DNA of 64,000 bases from JAPULR01 sp963665075 (GCA_963665075.1 OY762063.1:496001-560000), one strand, 5' to 3'. Numbered from the stretch's first letter, positions 16,556 to 25,560 are shown. The notes: generated from the sequence alone by a model not told the origin. Numbers and translations: made by a program.

Positions 16556-19423
16556 CTACGACTGACGCAGGAACTCACCCCAAGCGCGGCTTAATTCCTC
16601 GCCGGCTATCAAGTTAATTCCCATGCGCCGTGCGTACCTGGTGGCCCTATTGGAGAACTTGCTTGTAGTGACGAGGTAGCTTTCTCCAACGTCGGTCTCG
16701 CCAGCTATAGCGCCGTAGAATTCACGTGCTTTGCCCACCGACACGGTTCCTTTGTATCGCTTGCATTGTACGACGACTCGGGAAGGAGGAGGGTGAAGCC
16801 GATAGCCGTCTAAGTCGATGCCTCCATCGTCAGAGGCCTTTGTAGTGTGTAGAAGGAATCCTTTCCACCAGCGGAACAAGTCGCGTATAGCCTCTTCAAA
16901 CTCGGTGGGAGATAACTCGTAGAGGTTACTTTGCCATTTCCGGTCTGGTTGGACAGGATGTGTATCTGGGGGAAATTCCAAAGGCGGGTGGTTTGCGTTT
17001 GGCCCTTCAATCAATGTTGATGGAGTCTCATTGTCTTCATCAGGCACAGGCAGTCCAAACAAGCCGTACAAGTCTTTGTCCGTGAGACTGTTCAGATCCC
17101 CGTCATCAGCTATTGGCTTCTGACCAAACAAATCATGGAATGCTGCGCGCTTTTGCTGTAGCAGGTCGAATATGCGCTCTTCAATGGTGTCGGCAGCATA
17201 TAGCGAGTGGATGAACACGGGCTTTTTTTGGCCTATGCGATATACCCTGGCCGAGGCTTGATCTACGACGGCAGGGTTCCACCAGTGGTCGAAGTGAAAG
17301 ACATGGTTTGCACGGGTGAGGGTAAGTCCCTGACCGCCTGCTCTGGCAGACATGAGCAGCACATTGTTTATATCCGATTCTTGGAAATCGGCAAGGACTT
17401 GGTCGCGCCTGCTTGTAGATAATGAGCCATCAAATTGTAACGGAGCAAACTGCTGAAGTTTGGGTTCAATTTTCTTCAGTGTTTTGCCCGGATACTGGGA
17501 AAAGACTAGTGCTTTGTCGTTGTTGTCAACAAGACTTTGAAGCTCATCCTCCAAAAAACTCAACTTACAGCTTTGGCTGGATGAATCCTCATAGTTACAT
17601 ATCTGCTTTAGCTTGGTGATGAGGGCAAATACGTGTATTCGTGTTGCGTCAGTTCCCATACGTCTCAAGGTTTCTACCTCTTGGTTCTCCGTCGCATCAT
17701 AAACCTTGCGCTGTGATGGAAGCAGGTCCAGCCAATGGTCTTGGTGGGTGAGTTCGGGTAGTTCAATATCAACGTCTTCAATGGTGCGCCTTTTCAAGTA
17801 CGGACGCATCTTGAGGCGCACTTCGTTTTTGGTATACCAGTCCGCGTTATCCTCGTAGAACAAGCCAGGTTTGATAAAGCCAAACAAGGCAACAACATCA
17901 GTCTCTTTGTTTTCCATAGGTGTACCAGTCAAGGCCCACCTATATTGGGGCATCAGCCGTATGACAGATCGGTGGGTCTTGGTGCCGGGATTCTTGATTT
18001 TCTGCGCCTCGTCCAGAACGCACAGGTCGAACCTGTTGGATTCAAATTCGCCAATGTCATTGCGAAGGGTCTCATAGGATACGACGTATATTTCTGCGTG
18101 GGACTTCCACGCTTCTGTCCGTACCACCCTATCGCCCTGCAATCTGAATATTCTTAGTTCAGGTGCCCATGACCTGATTTCTCTTTCCCAAGTGTTTGTC
18201 ATGCTGGCGGGGCAGACAACCAGAGTCCGCTGTAACTCCCCACGCCGAAACAGGATTCGCATAGCAATGATGGCCTGTATGGTCTTGCCTAGACCCATCT
18301 CGTCGGCTAGGAGTGCTGACTCTCGTTCTACCAGCCACTTTACGCCTGCAACTTGGAATGGGTATGGTGTCTTTCCATTGGGAAATATCAGAGGTTGTCC
18401 CTGGACGGGCAGAATTGGAGGTTGGAGTATATAGAATAGCTGCTCAAACACATCGACTATGTGGGGTTGACGTCCAATTGGTTGTCCGGGGGCTCTGACC
18501 CGATTATTCAGACATATAGAGCATTGGGACTTGGTGACACCATGCCGGCACTTTCTTTCCAATCCGGGGAGTTGAGTTTGCCGACCAACTTTTTCGTCTT
18601 CTTCGGGGGCGTAGTGTGACCTGTAGTCTTTTCCAACAGTCCGAGCGGAGGTCATCAGTTTGAAAGGCGATGATATGATTTCCGGGACTTCGAGGAAATT
18701 TACGTACCTCATAATGGTGGGTTTGCTGAAGGGCAACAAGTATTTCAAGACATCTTCTGTCTCAACAGCGGTAAAGACCAAACCGTCGCGGAGTCTGAGG
18801 ACTTTCGAAGGATGCAGAAATGCGTCACCGTTTAATGCGTCGACGACGATAGTTACGTCATCCCAACCAGGCAGATAATCCGAGACTTCAACTATCTCAA
18901 CCTTGGGAAAAGCTAACCCGTCATCTAGAGCATCGCTTTTGACTTTGGCTTGTGCAAGCAGAAAATCTTCGCTGAGAACTTTCGGCTCAATGAAGGTGAG
19001 ACCATCATCTAAGGCGTCGCTGGTCGTTTCAGCGGGATCAATCAGAAAGTTGTCGGAGGGTACGTCCGCCTCAGGTATCAACGCAATCGAATCGCGTAGG
19101 GGGATCTCCAATGCCGGAATGCGAACAAGCTGAGTCTCAGCTTCCATTATTAGCAGGCCAGGAAAACTGAGTGCTTTCGGCTTCTTGAGCAAATAAATAT
19201 GCTCTAGACTTATCGCTTGAGATGGGGGTAAGTGCGTAAACCTTGCCAAGCCCCCGCCTAGCCGTGAAAGGTCCACGGTTGGAGGCGCTTCTATGGACGC
19301 GAGATGGCTGCAATCCAACGCATGAGAGGCCTTAATCGGATACAGCTTTCTGGTCAACACCTCAGGGGGTGCAATCGGGTTTAGCCTTTTGGCCAACCCA
19401 AAGGGCATTAGTTTAAGAGCCAT
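16556..19423 (-). CDS. SNF2-family helicase fused to an Mrr-like restriction endonuclease domain
   Basis: The 955-residue protein has a unique N-terminal part (1-300), a small zinc-ribbon-like motif CRHGVTKSQCSICLNN (about 288-303), and an SNF2 ATPase: FQVAGVKWL, LLADEMGLGKTIQAI (Walker A), CVLDEAQKIKN (Walker B), WALTGTPMEN, then LLMSARAGGQGLTLTRAN and HFDHWWNPAVVDQASARVYRIGQ. The last 120 residues are Mrr-like: LSPTEFEEAIRDLF, GGIDLDGYRL and VVVQCKRYKGTVSVGKAREF carry the catalytic D-QxK. A motor plus nuclease suggests DNA translocation and cleavage, probably restriction of foreign DNA. The gene is A/T-richer than its surroundings and lies 24 bases after the 184-aa partner, so the two form an operon. 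Confidence 0.9.
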   Translation of the reverse strand: MALKLMPFGLAKRLNPIAPPEVLTRKLYPIKASHALDCSHLASIEAPPTVDLSRLGGGLARFTHLPPSQAISLEHIYLLKKPKALSFPGLLIMEAETQLVRIPALEIPLRDSIALIPEADVPSDNFLIDPAETTSDALDDGLTFIEPKVLSEDFLLAQAKVKSDALDDGLAFPKVEIVEVSDYLPGWDDVTIVVDALNGDAFLHPSKVLRLRDGLVFTAVETEDVLKYLLPFSKPTIMRYVNFLEVPEIISSPFKLMTSARTVGKDYRSHYAPEEDEKVGRQTQLPGLERKCRHGVTKSQCSICLNNRVRAPGQPIGRQPHIVDVFEQLFYILQPPILPVQGQPLIFPNGKTPYPFQVAGVKWLVERESALLADEMGLGKTIQAIIAMRILFRRGELQRTLVVCPASMTNTWEREIRSWAPELRIFRLQGDRVVRTEAWKSHAEIYVVSYETLRNDIGEFESNRFDLCVLDEAQKIKNPGTKTHRSVIRLMPQYRWALTGTPMENKETDVVALFGFIKPGLFYEDNADWYTKNEVRLKMRPYLKRRTIEDVDIELPELTHQDHWLDLLPSQRKVYDATENQEVETLRRMGTDATRIHVFALITKLKQICNYEDSSSQSCKLSFLEDELQSLVDNNDKALVFSQYPGKTLKKIEPKLQQFAPLQFDGSLSTSRRDQVLADFQESDINNVLLMSARAGGQGLTLTRANHVFHFDHWWNPAVVDQASARVYRIGQKKPVFIHSLYAADTIEERIFDLLQQKRAAFHDLFGQKPIADDGDLNSLTDKDLYGLFGLPVPDEDNETPSTLIEGPNANHPPLEFPPDTHPVQPDRKWQSNLYELSPTEFEEAIRDLFRWWKGFLLHTTKASDDGGIDLDGYRLHPPPSRVVVQCKRYKGTVSVGKAREFYGAIAGETDVGESYLVTTSKFSNRATRYARRMGINLIAGEELSRAWGEFLRQS

Positions 19424-19447
19424 TAACTACTCACGCCGATTCCGAGG

Positions 19448-20002
19448 CTACTTGAACCTTGAGTCTCTTTCCGACAGGACTCTAACGGCGGTGGCGATTC
19501 GTTGGAACGGCTCCAACAAATCCACCTGGTTGAAGACCTGCTCCAACGCCTCACGGACGGATTCATAGTCAGACTCATAACCATGATGGGTTGCAGCAGT
19601 TATCGGCTGAAATCCGCCTATGCCACTCTCAAGGCGATTTTGTTTTGCTGACCCTCCACCAGGGGACAAGCTTTCTCCGTATTTCTCCAAATGGATAACC
19701 GGAACGTCAACGCGTTCTCTCAATTCCAGCATCATTTTGCTCTCCACCAGGCACAAATGGGGTGGCGCTTTTAGTGCTTTCACCAAGGGCGAGCCTATCA
19801 GTTCGTTGAACAGGTATGGCCTTAGGGTGTCTCCGTAAAGCGCTTTCTGAGCGCCAGTCGGACGCGTAGGCAGAGTGCAGTGAAACTCTTGCGGCACACC
19901 CCGCCGATCTATGACCATTATGCCGCCCATGTATCCTGCATTGTCGCTGGTGCTGTGAACCGAAAAGTATGCGATGAATGTATCGTTTTCGTGATTGCTC
20001 AT
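19448..20002 (-). CDS. Conserved hypothetical partner of the SNF2-Mrr protein
   Basis: A 184-residue soluble protein with no signal peptide or membrane span. It opens with FIAYFSVHSTSDNAGYMGGI and continues RRGVPQEFHCTLPTRPTGAQKALYG; I have a recollection of similar proteins in other genomes but know no function. The ATG has AGGAAG upstream. It is the first gene of a two-gene leftward operon with the SNF2-Mrr gene, so it may be a sensor, adaptor or regulator for that enzyme. It shares the lower GC of its partner. Confidence 0.7.
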   Translation of the reverse strand: MSNHENDTFIAYFSVHSTSDNAGYMGGIMVIDRRGVPQEFHCTLPTRPTGAQKALYGDTLRPYLFNELIGSPLVKALKAPPHLCLVESKMMLELRERVDVPVIHLEKYGESLSPGGGSAKQNRLESGIGGFQPITAATHHGYESDYESVREALEQVFNQVDLLEPFQRIATAVRVLSERDSRFK

Positions 20003-20100
20003 TATGCTTCCTCTCTAAGTTGAGCGAAGGAATTGTTACTGGCGAAATCATACCATAACCGTCAAAAGACAAGCTGCGGAAATAGATGTATACTCACTTG

Positions 20101-20174
20101 GCCCCTGTAGCTCAACTGGATTGAGCGTCCTCATGCTAAGTCGAAGGTTGCGAGTTCAAGTCTCGTCAGGGACG
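20101..20174 (+). other. Degenerate tRNA-like sequence
   Basis: The 74 bases fold like a tRNA: acceptor arm 20101-20107 with 20167-20173, D stem GCTC/GAGC, T arm GCGAG-TTCAAGT-CTCGT. There is one acceptor mismatch (C-A at pair 2) and two mismatches in the anticodon stem (TCCTC against GTCGA). The formal anticodon would be GCT (Ser), but the long variable arm of tRNA-Ser is missing. It is therefore best read as a tRNA remnant or tRNA-like RNA next to the SNF2-Mrr island. Confidence 0.6.
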
Positions 20175-20196
20175 TTGACAAGATACGAAATATATT

Positions 20197-20243
20197 GATA
20201 GGGTGGCGAAAGCATGAGGATGCTAGCCGCTTGAGCGGTTATC
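20197..20243 (+). ncRNA. Possible structured RNA after the tRNA-like sequence
   Basis: Just downstream of the tRNA-like sequence, GATA at 20197 can pair with TATC at 20240, enclosing AGCAT-GAGG-ATGCT (within GGC/GCC) and the start of a CCGC-TTGA-GCGG hairpin. With the terminator at 20260 this could be the 3' part of one short transcript. No known riboswitch or RNA family is recognised; the fold was judged by eye. Confidence 0.3.
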
Positions 20244-20259
20244 CGTTGACTGGCAATAT

Positions 20260-20299
20260 GCCCACCTGATTCTTCTAGAGTAAGGGTGGGCTTTTGCTT
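20260..20299 (+). terminator. Rho-independent terminator
   Basis: GCCCACC (20260-20266) pairs perfectly with GGTGGGC (20285-20291) and is followed by TTTTGCTTT. No plus-strand protein gene lies upstream, so it would end a transcript starting at or before the tRNA-like sequence. The remaining bases up to 20442 hold one reverse-oriented ATTCCCG palindrome (about 20332-20357) and two CTCACCCTGAGCC copies. Confidence 0.7.
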
Positions 20300-20442
20300 T
20301 AATCGGCAATCTGCCCTTTCACCCATCCCCTCTGGATTCCCGCCTACGCGGGAATGACGGATAATTGTGCGCTCACCCTGAGCCACAACCACACCGCTCA
20401 CCCTGAGCCTGTCGAAGGGTCGAGCGCCCCCCGACCCTAAAC

Positions 20443-21540
20443 CTACCCCGTCAACCCCCACGCCACCCCCACGTCCTCCCCCAACTCCCGCAACTCCTCC
20501 ACCACCGCCGGCAGCAACGGAACCCCCAACCTCCGCCGCTCCTCCTCCTTCGCCGCCTCCGGATCCCCCGCCACCAACACCCGCTCCACCCCCGCCACCG
20601 GCTCCGTCCGATGCACCCGGTCAAACATATCGTCCATTTGCCCCCGAAACTCCTCCAACGGACGGAACGCGTCCACCCGAATCGCGCAGAAGAAATGCCC
20701 CACGCTCCCATAGCTTTCATAAGCGTCCAACTGAATCGACGCCCCGTGCCCCGGCAAAATCCCGCACAGCACGTCCACCAGCATCCCCAGCCCGTACCCC
20801 TTGTGGCTCCCCAACTCCGGCGTGCTCCCCAACGGCAGCAGCTTCCGCGCCTCCACCGCCTCCGACGCGCTCGACGTCGGAACCCCCTCGTCGTCCGCCG
20901 CCACTCCCAACGGTATCTCCGCCCCCAACCGCGTCGTCAATATCAACTTCTGGAACACCATCGCGCTCGTCCCCACGTCCAGACAGAAGTCCGGCTCGCT
21001 TCCCGACGGCGCGCCCACGCTGATAGGATTCGTCCCATACACCGGCTGACGTCCCCCCGTCGGCAGCACGATCGGATTGCTGTTCGTGCTCGAAATCCCG
21101 ATCATCCCGTGCGGCACCGCCATCATCGAAAAATACTGCGCCGCCCCGAAGTGATGGCTGTTCTTCACCGCCACCATGCCGATGAACGACTCCCGCGCCT
21201 TCTCGATTGCCATGTTCATCGCCCGCACCCCCGCCGATAGCCCCAACCCCAAATTCGCGTCCAGCAGCGCCGTCACCGGCGTCTCCCGCACCACCTCCAG
21301 CGGCGCGTCGGGCTTGATTTTCCCGCTCTGAATGTCCCTGACGTAGATGCGCCCCAGGTTGTTGTTGGACATCCCATGCGTCTCCACGCCCCGCAGGTCG
21401 GCGTACACCAGCACGTCCGCCGCCATCGCCGCATCCTCCGACGGAACCCCCAGCTTCGCCAGCACCTCCGTCGCAAAGACCCTGAGTCCGTCCGCGTCTA
21501 CCCGAATCCGATTCTCCGATGCCTGACCTTCTCCGCTCAT
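20443..21540 (-). CDS. Malate/L-lactate dehydrogenase family (Ldh2) oxidoreductase
   Basis: An NAD(P)-dependent oxidoreductase of the Ldh2/MDH2 fold, unrelated to classical lactate dehydrogenase; relatives oxidise malate, lactate, ureidoglycolate, sulfolactate or 2,3-diketogulonate. Motifs: ADLRGVETHGMSNN near residue 50, AVKNSHHFGAAQYFS with the active-site His, PVYGTNPISVGAPSG and GSHKGYGLGMLVDVL. Length (365 aa) is typical. It stands alone between repeat clusters, so context does not pick a substrate. Confidence 0.92.
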   Translation of the reverse strand: MSGEGQASENRIRVDADGLRVFATEVLAKLGVPSEDAAMAADVLVYADLRGVETHGMSNNNLGRIYVRDIQSGKIKPDAPLEVVRETPVTALLDANLGLGLSAGVRAMNMAIEKARESFIGMVAVKNSHHFGAAQYFSMMAVPHGMIGISSTNSNPIVLPTGGRQPVYGTNPISVGAPSGSEPDFCLDVGTSAMVFQKLILTTRLGAEIPLGVAADDEGVPTSSASEAVEARKLLPLGSTPELGSHKGYGLGMLVDVLCGILPGHGASIQLDAYESYGSVGHFFCAIRVDAFRPLEEFRGQMDDMFDRVHRTEPVAGVERVLVAGDPEAAKEEERRRLGVPLLPAVVEELRELGEDVGVAWGLTG

Positions 21541-21810
21541 TCCATCGCCTCACTCTGTCATTCTGAGAATCTACACCCTGCCTACCGTCATTCGCGCACC
21601 CCTTCCATACATTCCCGCCGCCCCCTACCGTCATTCCCGCGCCCCCTCCGTCATTCCCGCGCAGGCGGGAATCCATCCCCCTTCGCCTCACTCTGTCATT
21701 CTGAGGTCTCCCGAAGAATCCCCATACCGCTCACCCTGAGCCCATCCTGTACCACATACCCCCGCTCATCCTGAGCCTGTCGAAGGACTAAGCGCGAGCG
21801 TCCCCCAACC
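21541..21810. repeat. Repeat cluster between Ldh2 and NHL genes
   Basis: Degenerate half units (TCATTCGCGCACCCC, CATTCCCGCCGCCCC, TCATTCCCGCGCCCC) lead into one complete ATTCCCGCGCAGGCGGGAAT near 21655, in the same pattern as the longer arrays. A TGTCATTCTGAG copy and CCTGAGCCTGTCGAAGGA copies follow. No gene is seen. Confidence 0.75.
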
Positions 21811-22815
21811 CTACAAATTAAACTGCGGGTCCACCCAATCCTTCTCCTTGCGATACACCTGAATCCGCCACCGCTGATCCTCCACCACGTAGATGTTCCC
21901 CTCCCCGTCAATCTCCACCGCCACCGGCGAGTAGAAACGCTGCTCCGGCTCCAAACTTTTCGCCCGCAGCCGCGCCCTCCGATAGTCCGGGTTGTCGTCC
22001 AGAAACTGCTGCGCCCACTTGGAAGGCTTGTCGGCGTTCCCAATGAACGTGGTCAGATGCCCGCCGTCCCCGTCGAACACCTCCACCTTGTTGTTCCACC
22101 AGTCCGTTATGTAAACGTCCCCCTCCGAGTCCACCGCCACGTCGCTCGGAAGATTCAACTCCCCAACGCCCGTGCCCGGCGTCCCGAAGGTCATCATGTA
22201 CTGACCGTCCGACGTGAATTTCTGCACCCGATGGTTGTACCAGTCGGCGACGAACACGTTGTCATATTTGTCCACCGCAATCCCCCACGGACGTATCATC
22301 TGCCCGTCATCAGTTCCCTCGGAGCCGAAGCCTCCGAGGTACTGACCGTCCGCGGTAAACCTCTGCACCCGATGATTCAAATTCTCCGTGACGAGAAGCT
22401 CCCCCCGGCTGTTGAACGCCAGTCCCGCCGGCCCGTTCAACTGCCCCGGCCCCGAACCGGCGACGCCCCACTTCGACAGGAAATTCCCCTCCTTGTCGAA
22501 AATCGTAATCCGATGCAGCCACTCGTCCGAAAGGTACAGCCGTCCCTCCGCGTCCAACGCCACCGAAGTCCCCCAGACCCATTCCCCGTCGCCTTCGCCC
22601 GCGCCGCCGAACTCCTTGATGAACTCCTCGTCCGTAGTCATAAGCGTCACCCGCTGGCACGGCTCCGCCTCCGACCCCCGGCTCAACACGTAAATCATCC
22701 CCTCGTCGCCCACCGCCAAGTCCAGCGGGTTGCGAAACCCCGCGCCCCCAGGCGTGCCCATCCCCATCGCGTGCCTGTAGTTGAACGTCCGCCCCCTAAC
22801 CATTACAGTCTGCAT
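21811..22815 (-). CDS. NHL-repeat beta-propeller protein, copy 1
   Basis: A 334-residue protein made of NHL repeats, which usually form a six-bladed propeller for protein or RNA binding. Repeats are clear in the middle, for example RPWGIAVDKYDNVFVADWYN followed by HRVQKFTSDGQYMMTFG. There is no signal peptide, so it is probably cytoplasmic. Between the last two blades is an insertion with SKWAQQFLDDNPDYRRAR that the other two copies also have. It lies 58 bases downstream of a DUF1800 gene, the order also seen at 46018-48496 and 61230-63807. Confidence 0.88.
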   Translation of the reverse strand: MQTVMVRGRTFNYRHAMGMGTPGGAGFRNPLDLAVGDEGMIYVLSRGSEAEPCQRVTLMTTDEEFIKEFGGAGEGDGEWVWGTSVALDAEGRLYLSDEWLHRITIFDKEGNFLSKWGVAGSGPGQLNGPAGLAFNSRGELLVTENLNHRVQRFTADGQYLGGFGSEGTDDGQMIRPWGIAVDKYDNVFVADWYNHRVQKFTSDGQYMMTFGTPGTGVGELNLPSDVAVDSEGDVYITDWWNNKVEVFDGDGGHLTTFIGNADKPSKWAQQFLDDNPDYRRARLRAKSLEPEQRFYSPVAVEIDGEGNIYVVEDQRWRIQVYRKEKDWVDPQFNL

Positions 22816-22873
22816 TCTTTTTCCCCTTTTGCGATTGTTTGCGATTCCAGTTGATGCGTGTTAGTCGGGAAAT

Positions 22874-24283
22874 TTAGCCGAACTGGTACTCCCTCGTCGA
22901 TGCGATTATCTGCATCGTACCGACCACCCGATCCGAGAAGCTGCGCGACTCCCCGCCGCCGTTTCCGTTGCCGGATTCGCTCTTGCTCACGTGGTCGATA
23001 AGCTCCTCCCGCGTCGCATCCTCCACCTGCACAGGCCCCATCAGATCCAGGCACCCGTCAACCATCCCCGCCGCGTCCAACGCGCCACGGGTTGACATCC
23101 TCTCGATGATGTTCTGCACGCCGGGAAGCTCCTGCTTCACCATCTGATCGGCGGCGAAGTTGATACGACGCAGCAACGCGCCGCTGTCGATCCACTCCCC
23201 GCCCGTGTGCCAGCCCTCCACGCTAGGCGGGTCCAGCAGCGCCTGCCCCTGGAAGTTGCACTCCTCCGCCAGCAGCGTAATCCCCGGCTTGGGATACTGG
23301 AAGTCGCCGATGAGACGCATCGTGCCCGCGATAAGCTCCGCCGGACTCTTCACCTTGGCGTACCACACGCTCTCATCCTTGAAGAAGTCCGAGTTGAACA
23401 GCGTCCTCAGCGTCGAGCGCATGTCGTACCCGCTGCTGATGAAGGCGTCTCCTATCAGGTTGATGGCGACGGGGTCCCTTGGCGCCACGTCCTGCCAGCT
23501 GGGCACCTGCACCTCGTCCGCCACGAAGAAGTTGTACAGATGACGGGCGACGAATCGCGCCGTCGCCGGCTGACGAATCACGATGTCGATGATGTCCTCC
23601 CCGTTGAACCGCCCCCGATGTCCCAGGAAGTACTTCTCCGTATCGTCGTGGTCGTCTTCCCGATACTCGAACTCCCACAGAAACCGCCCGTAGGGGTTCC
23701 TGGGCAGCTTGGTCGAAATCGTCCAGCCCGTGAACGCGCGGGCGCACTCCTTCACGTCCTCCTCCGTATAGTTCCCCTGCCCCATCGAGAAAAGCTCCAG
23801 CAGCTCCCGACCCCAGTTCTCGTTCGGCGCGTCCTTGTGATTCTCGTTGTTGTCCAGCCAGAAGATCATCGCCGGGTCCTTGGAAAGCTCCACCAGAATC
23901 TCCCGATAGTTCCCCAGCGCGCACTTCCGAAACGTCTCAATCTGGCGCAACATCTGGTTCCCGTTGTCCACCTTGGAGTAGCCCGTGGCGAAGACGTGAT
24001 GCCAGAACAGCACCATCTTCTCCTCCAACGGCCTGGGATTGTTGATCATCCTGAACAGCCAGTTGCCCTGCATGTTCAACGGATTGCCAGGATTCCGAAA
24101 CCCGTACATGTGACGAAACAGAATCCCCTCGTGGAAGGGCGGAATGCCGTGAGCCTCCGGGTCCAGAAGCTCGTCCACCGTCGCCTCGTAGCCCTTGGCC
24201 GCCCTTCTCTCGAGCTCTTCCCGCGATGCGCCGAATCCCGCGCGACGCATCAGGTGCGCCATCAATCCAATATCCTTATCCAT
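22874..24283 (-). CDS. DUF1800 family protein, copy 1
   Basis: A 469-residue member of DUF1800, whose biochemical function is unknown. Hallmarks include MAHLMRRAGFGASREELERR at the N-terminus, VLFWHHVFATG, MIFWLDNNENHKDAPNENWG, RELLELFSMGQGNYTE, RAFTGWTI and NPPSVEGWHTGG-like text near the C-terminus (here DPPSVEGWHTGG). Many DUF1800 proteins are exported and paired with DUF1501; this one has neither a signal peptide nor a DUF1501 neighbour and is instead followed by an NHL protein. AAGGAG precedes the ATG at a good distance. Confidence 0.92.
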   Translation of the reverse strand: MDKDIGLMAHLMRRAGFGASREELERRAAKGYEATVDELLDPEAHGIPPFHEGILFRHMYGFRNPGNPLNMQGNWLFRMINNPRPLEEKMVLFWHHVFATGYSKVDNGNQMLRQIETFRKCALGNYREILVELSKDPAMIFWLDNNENHKDAPNENWGRELLELFSMGQGNYTEEDVKECARAFTGWTISTKLPRNPYGRFLWEFEYREDDHDDTEKYFLGHRGRFNGEDIIDIVIRQPATARFVARHLYNFFVADEVQVPSWQDVAPRDPVAINLIGDAFISSGYDMRSTLRTLFNSDFFKDESVWYAKVKSPAELIAGTMRLIGDFQYPKPGITLLAEECNFQGQALLDPPSVEGWHTGGEWIDSGALLRRINFAADQMVKQELPGVQNIIERMSTRGALDAAGMVDGCLDLMGPVQVEDATREELIDHVSKSESGNGNGGGESRSFSDRVVGTMQIIASTREYQFG

Positions 24284-25250
24284 CTCCCAACTCCTTCTTT
24301 GTCATTCCGACCAGACCTTGTCATTCAGCCAGACTCTATCATCCCAACCAAACCCTGTCATTCCGGCCGGACCTTGTCATTCTGAGCGAAGCGAAGAATC
24401 TCATCCTCACGTCGCCACATACCACCCCTATTGTATTCATAATTTCGCCCTATGGCTACCTCTACCCCACATCCGATTGAAATCCCACCCCTTCTTACCC
24501 CCTCTCCCATCCACACGTATCGTCATTCCCGCGAAAGCGGGAATCCAGTCCCCTCTTATCCCCTCTCCCATCCTGGAGACCTTTGCATAACCCCCCTCAG
24601 CAAGCCGACAAACCTCTTCCCCCTTGATGGGGGAAGATTGAGATGGGGGTGATTCGGGCGAGGTACATGACGTTTCTGGCAGTTACGCAAAGGTCTCCTT
24701 GACGGGGGAAGGTTAGGCCTGTCCTGAGCTTGTCGAAGGGATGGGGGTAATCCCCACCCCAAAAACTGCCACCTTTCCCTTGCCACAAACCCCCAACTCT
24801 GATACCATCTCTCTATGAAACATACATACCAATTCCGCAACTTCACAGGAGGCTCCACCAAACCCAATCCTCCTTCCGGTAAAAGCCCCCCATTCGTTCT
24901 TACCACAACAATATAACGAATGCCAAATTCCCCCCCAATCAGCTATGAAAACCCCCTTCGAATCCCACCACAGAAAAAAAGGAAGCCAAACAAAACGAAT
25001 CACCTCTACTACAACAACCCCCCCTCCGTCATTCCGGCGAAAGCCGGAATCCAGTCCCCTCCCCCCTCTTCTCCCTTCCCCCTTGACGGGGGAAGGTTAG
25101 GATGGGGGTGAAATCCCTCCCCGCTCATCCTGAGCCTGTCGAAGGGCTCGTCGAAGGGTCGAGCATCCCCCAACCATCCTTTCATTCTGAGGAGGCCCCG
25201 CGACGAAGAATCTCCCGCTGGTAGATGACACCCCCCACCCTTGCATAACC
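24284..25250. repeat. Long repeat-rich interval without genes
   Basis: 24300-24400 has degenerate TGTCATTC units ending in a TGAGCGAAGCGAAGAATC copy. 24525-24552 is a full palindrome. 24585-24710 carries the AGACCTTTGCATAACC and GTTACGCAAAGGTCTCC ends of the MITE-like family with extra GGGGGAAG blocks. 24790-25020 is A/C-rich single-copy-looking sequence with no convincing gene on either strand. 25020-25220 has more palindromes and CCTGAGCCTGTCGAAGG copies. Confidence 0.7.
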
Positions 25251-25466
25251 GTCATTCTCGCCCACCCACTCGTCATTCCCACGCACCCACTCGTCATTCC
25301 CACGCACCTACTCGTCATTCCCGCGCACCTTCTCGTCATTCCCGCGCACCTTCTCGTCATTCCCGCGCACCTTCTCGTCATTCCCGCGCACCTTCTCGTC
25401 ATTCCCGCCCACCCTCTCGTCATTCCCACGCACCTTCTCGTCATTCCCGCGTAGGCGGGAATCCAT
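25251..25466. repeat. Nine 21-bp half-palindrome repeats capped by one full palindrome
   Basis: Nine exact-period 21-bp units, consensus GTCATTCCCGCGCACCTTCTC, run from 25251 to 25439; units 4-7 are identical and the outer ones differ by a few bases. Only the tenth, at 25440, completes the dyad ATTCCCGCGTAGGCGGGAAT and continues CCATC. It lies about 95 bases before the pterin dehydratase start. Confidence 0.9.
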
Positions 25467-25560
25467 CGCCCCCACATAACCCCTTCCCCTCCAAACACAA
25501 CCCATCTATCATAGTATCCACAACCCATCCCCCAAACTCCAACCCAAAGGAGGCCCCCCA

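Noticed and set aside
20101..20174. Functional tRNA-Ser (GCT)
   Set aside because: The anticodon stem has two mismatches and the long variable arm required for tRNA-Ser is absent.
24790..25020. Small genes in the A/C-rich stretch
   Set aside because: Frames on both strands are short, proline/lysine-rich, without ribosome sites or recognisable motifs, and run into repeats.
25251..25466. CRISPR-like short array
   Set aside because: There are no spacers; 21-bp units are directly adjacent, and the terminal unit is a dispersed palindrome found in many places.
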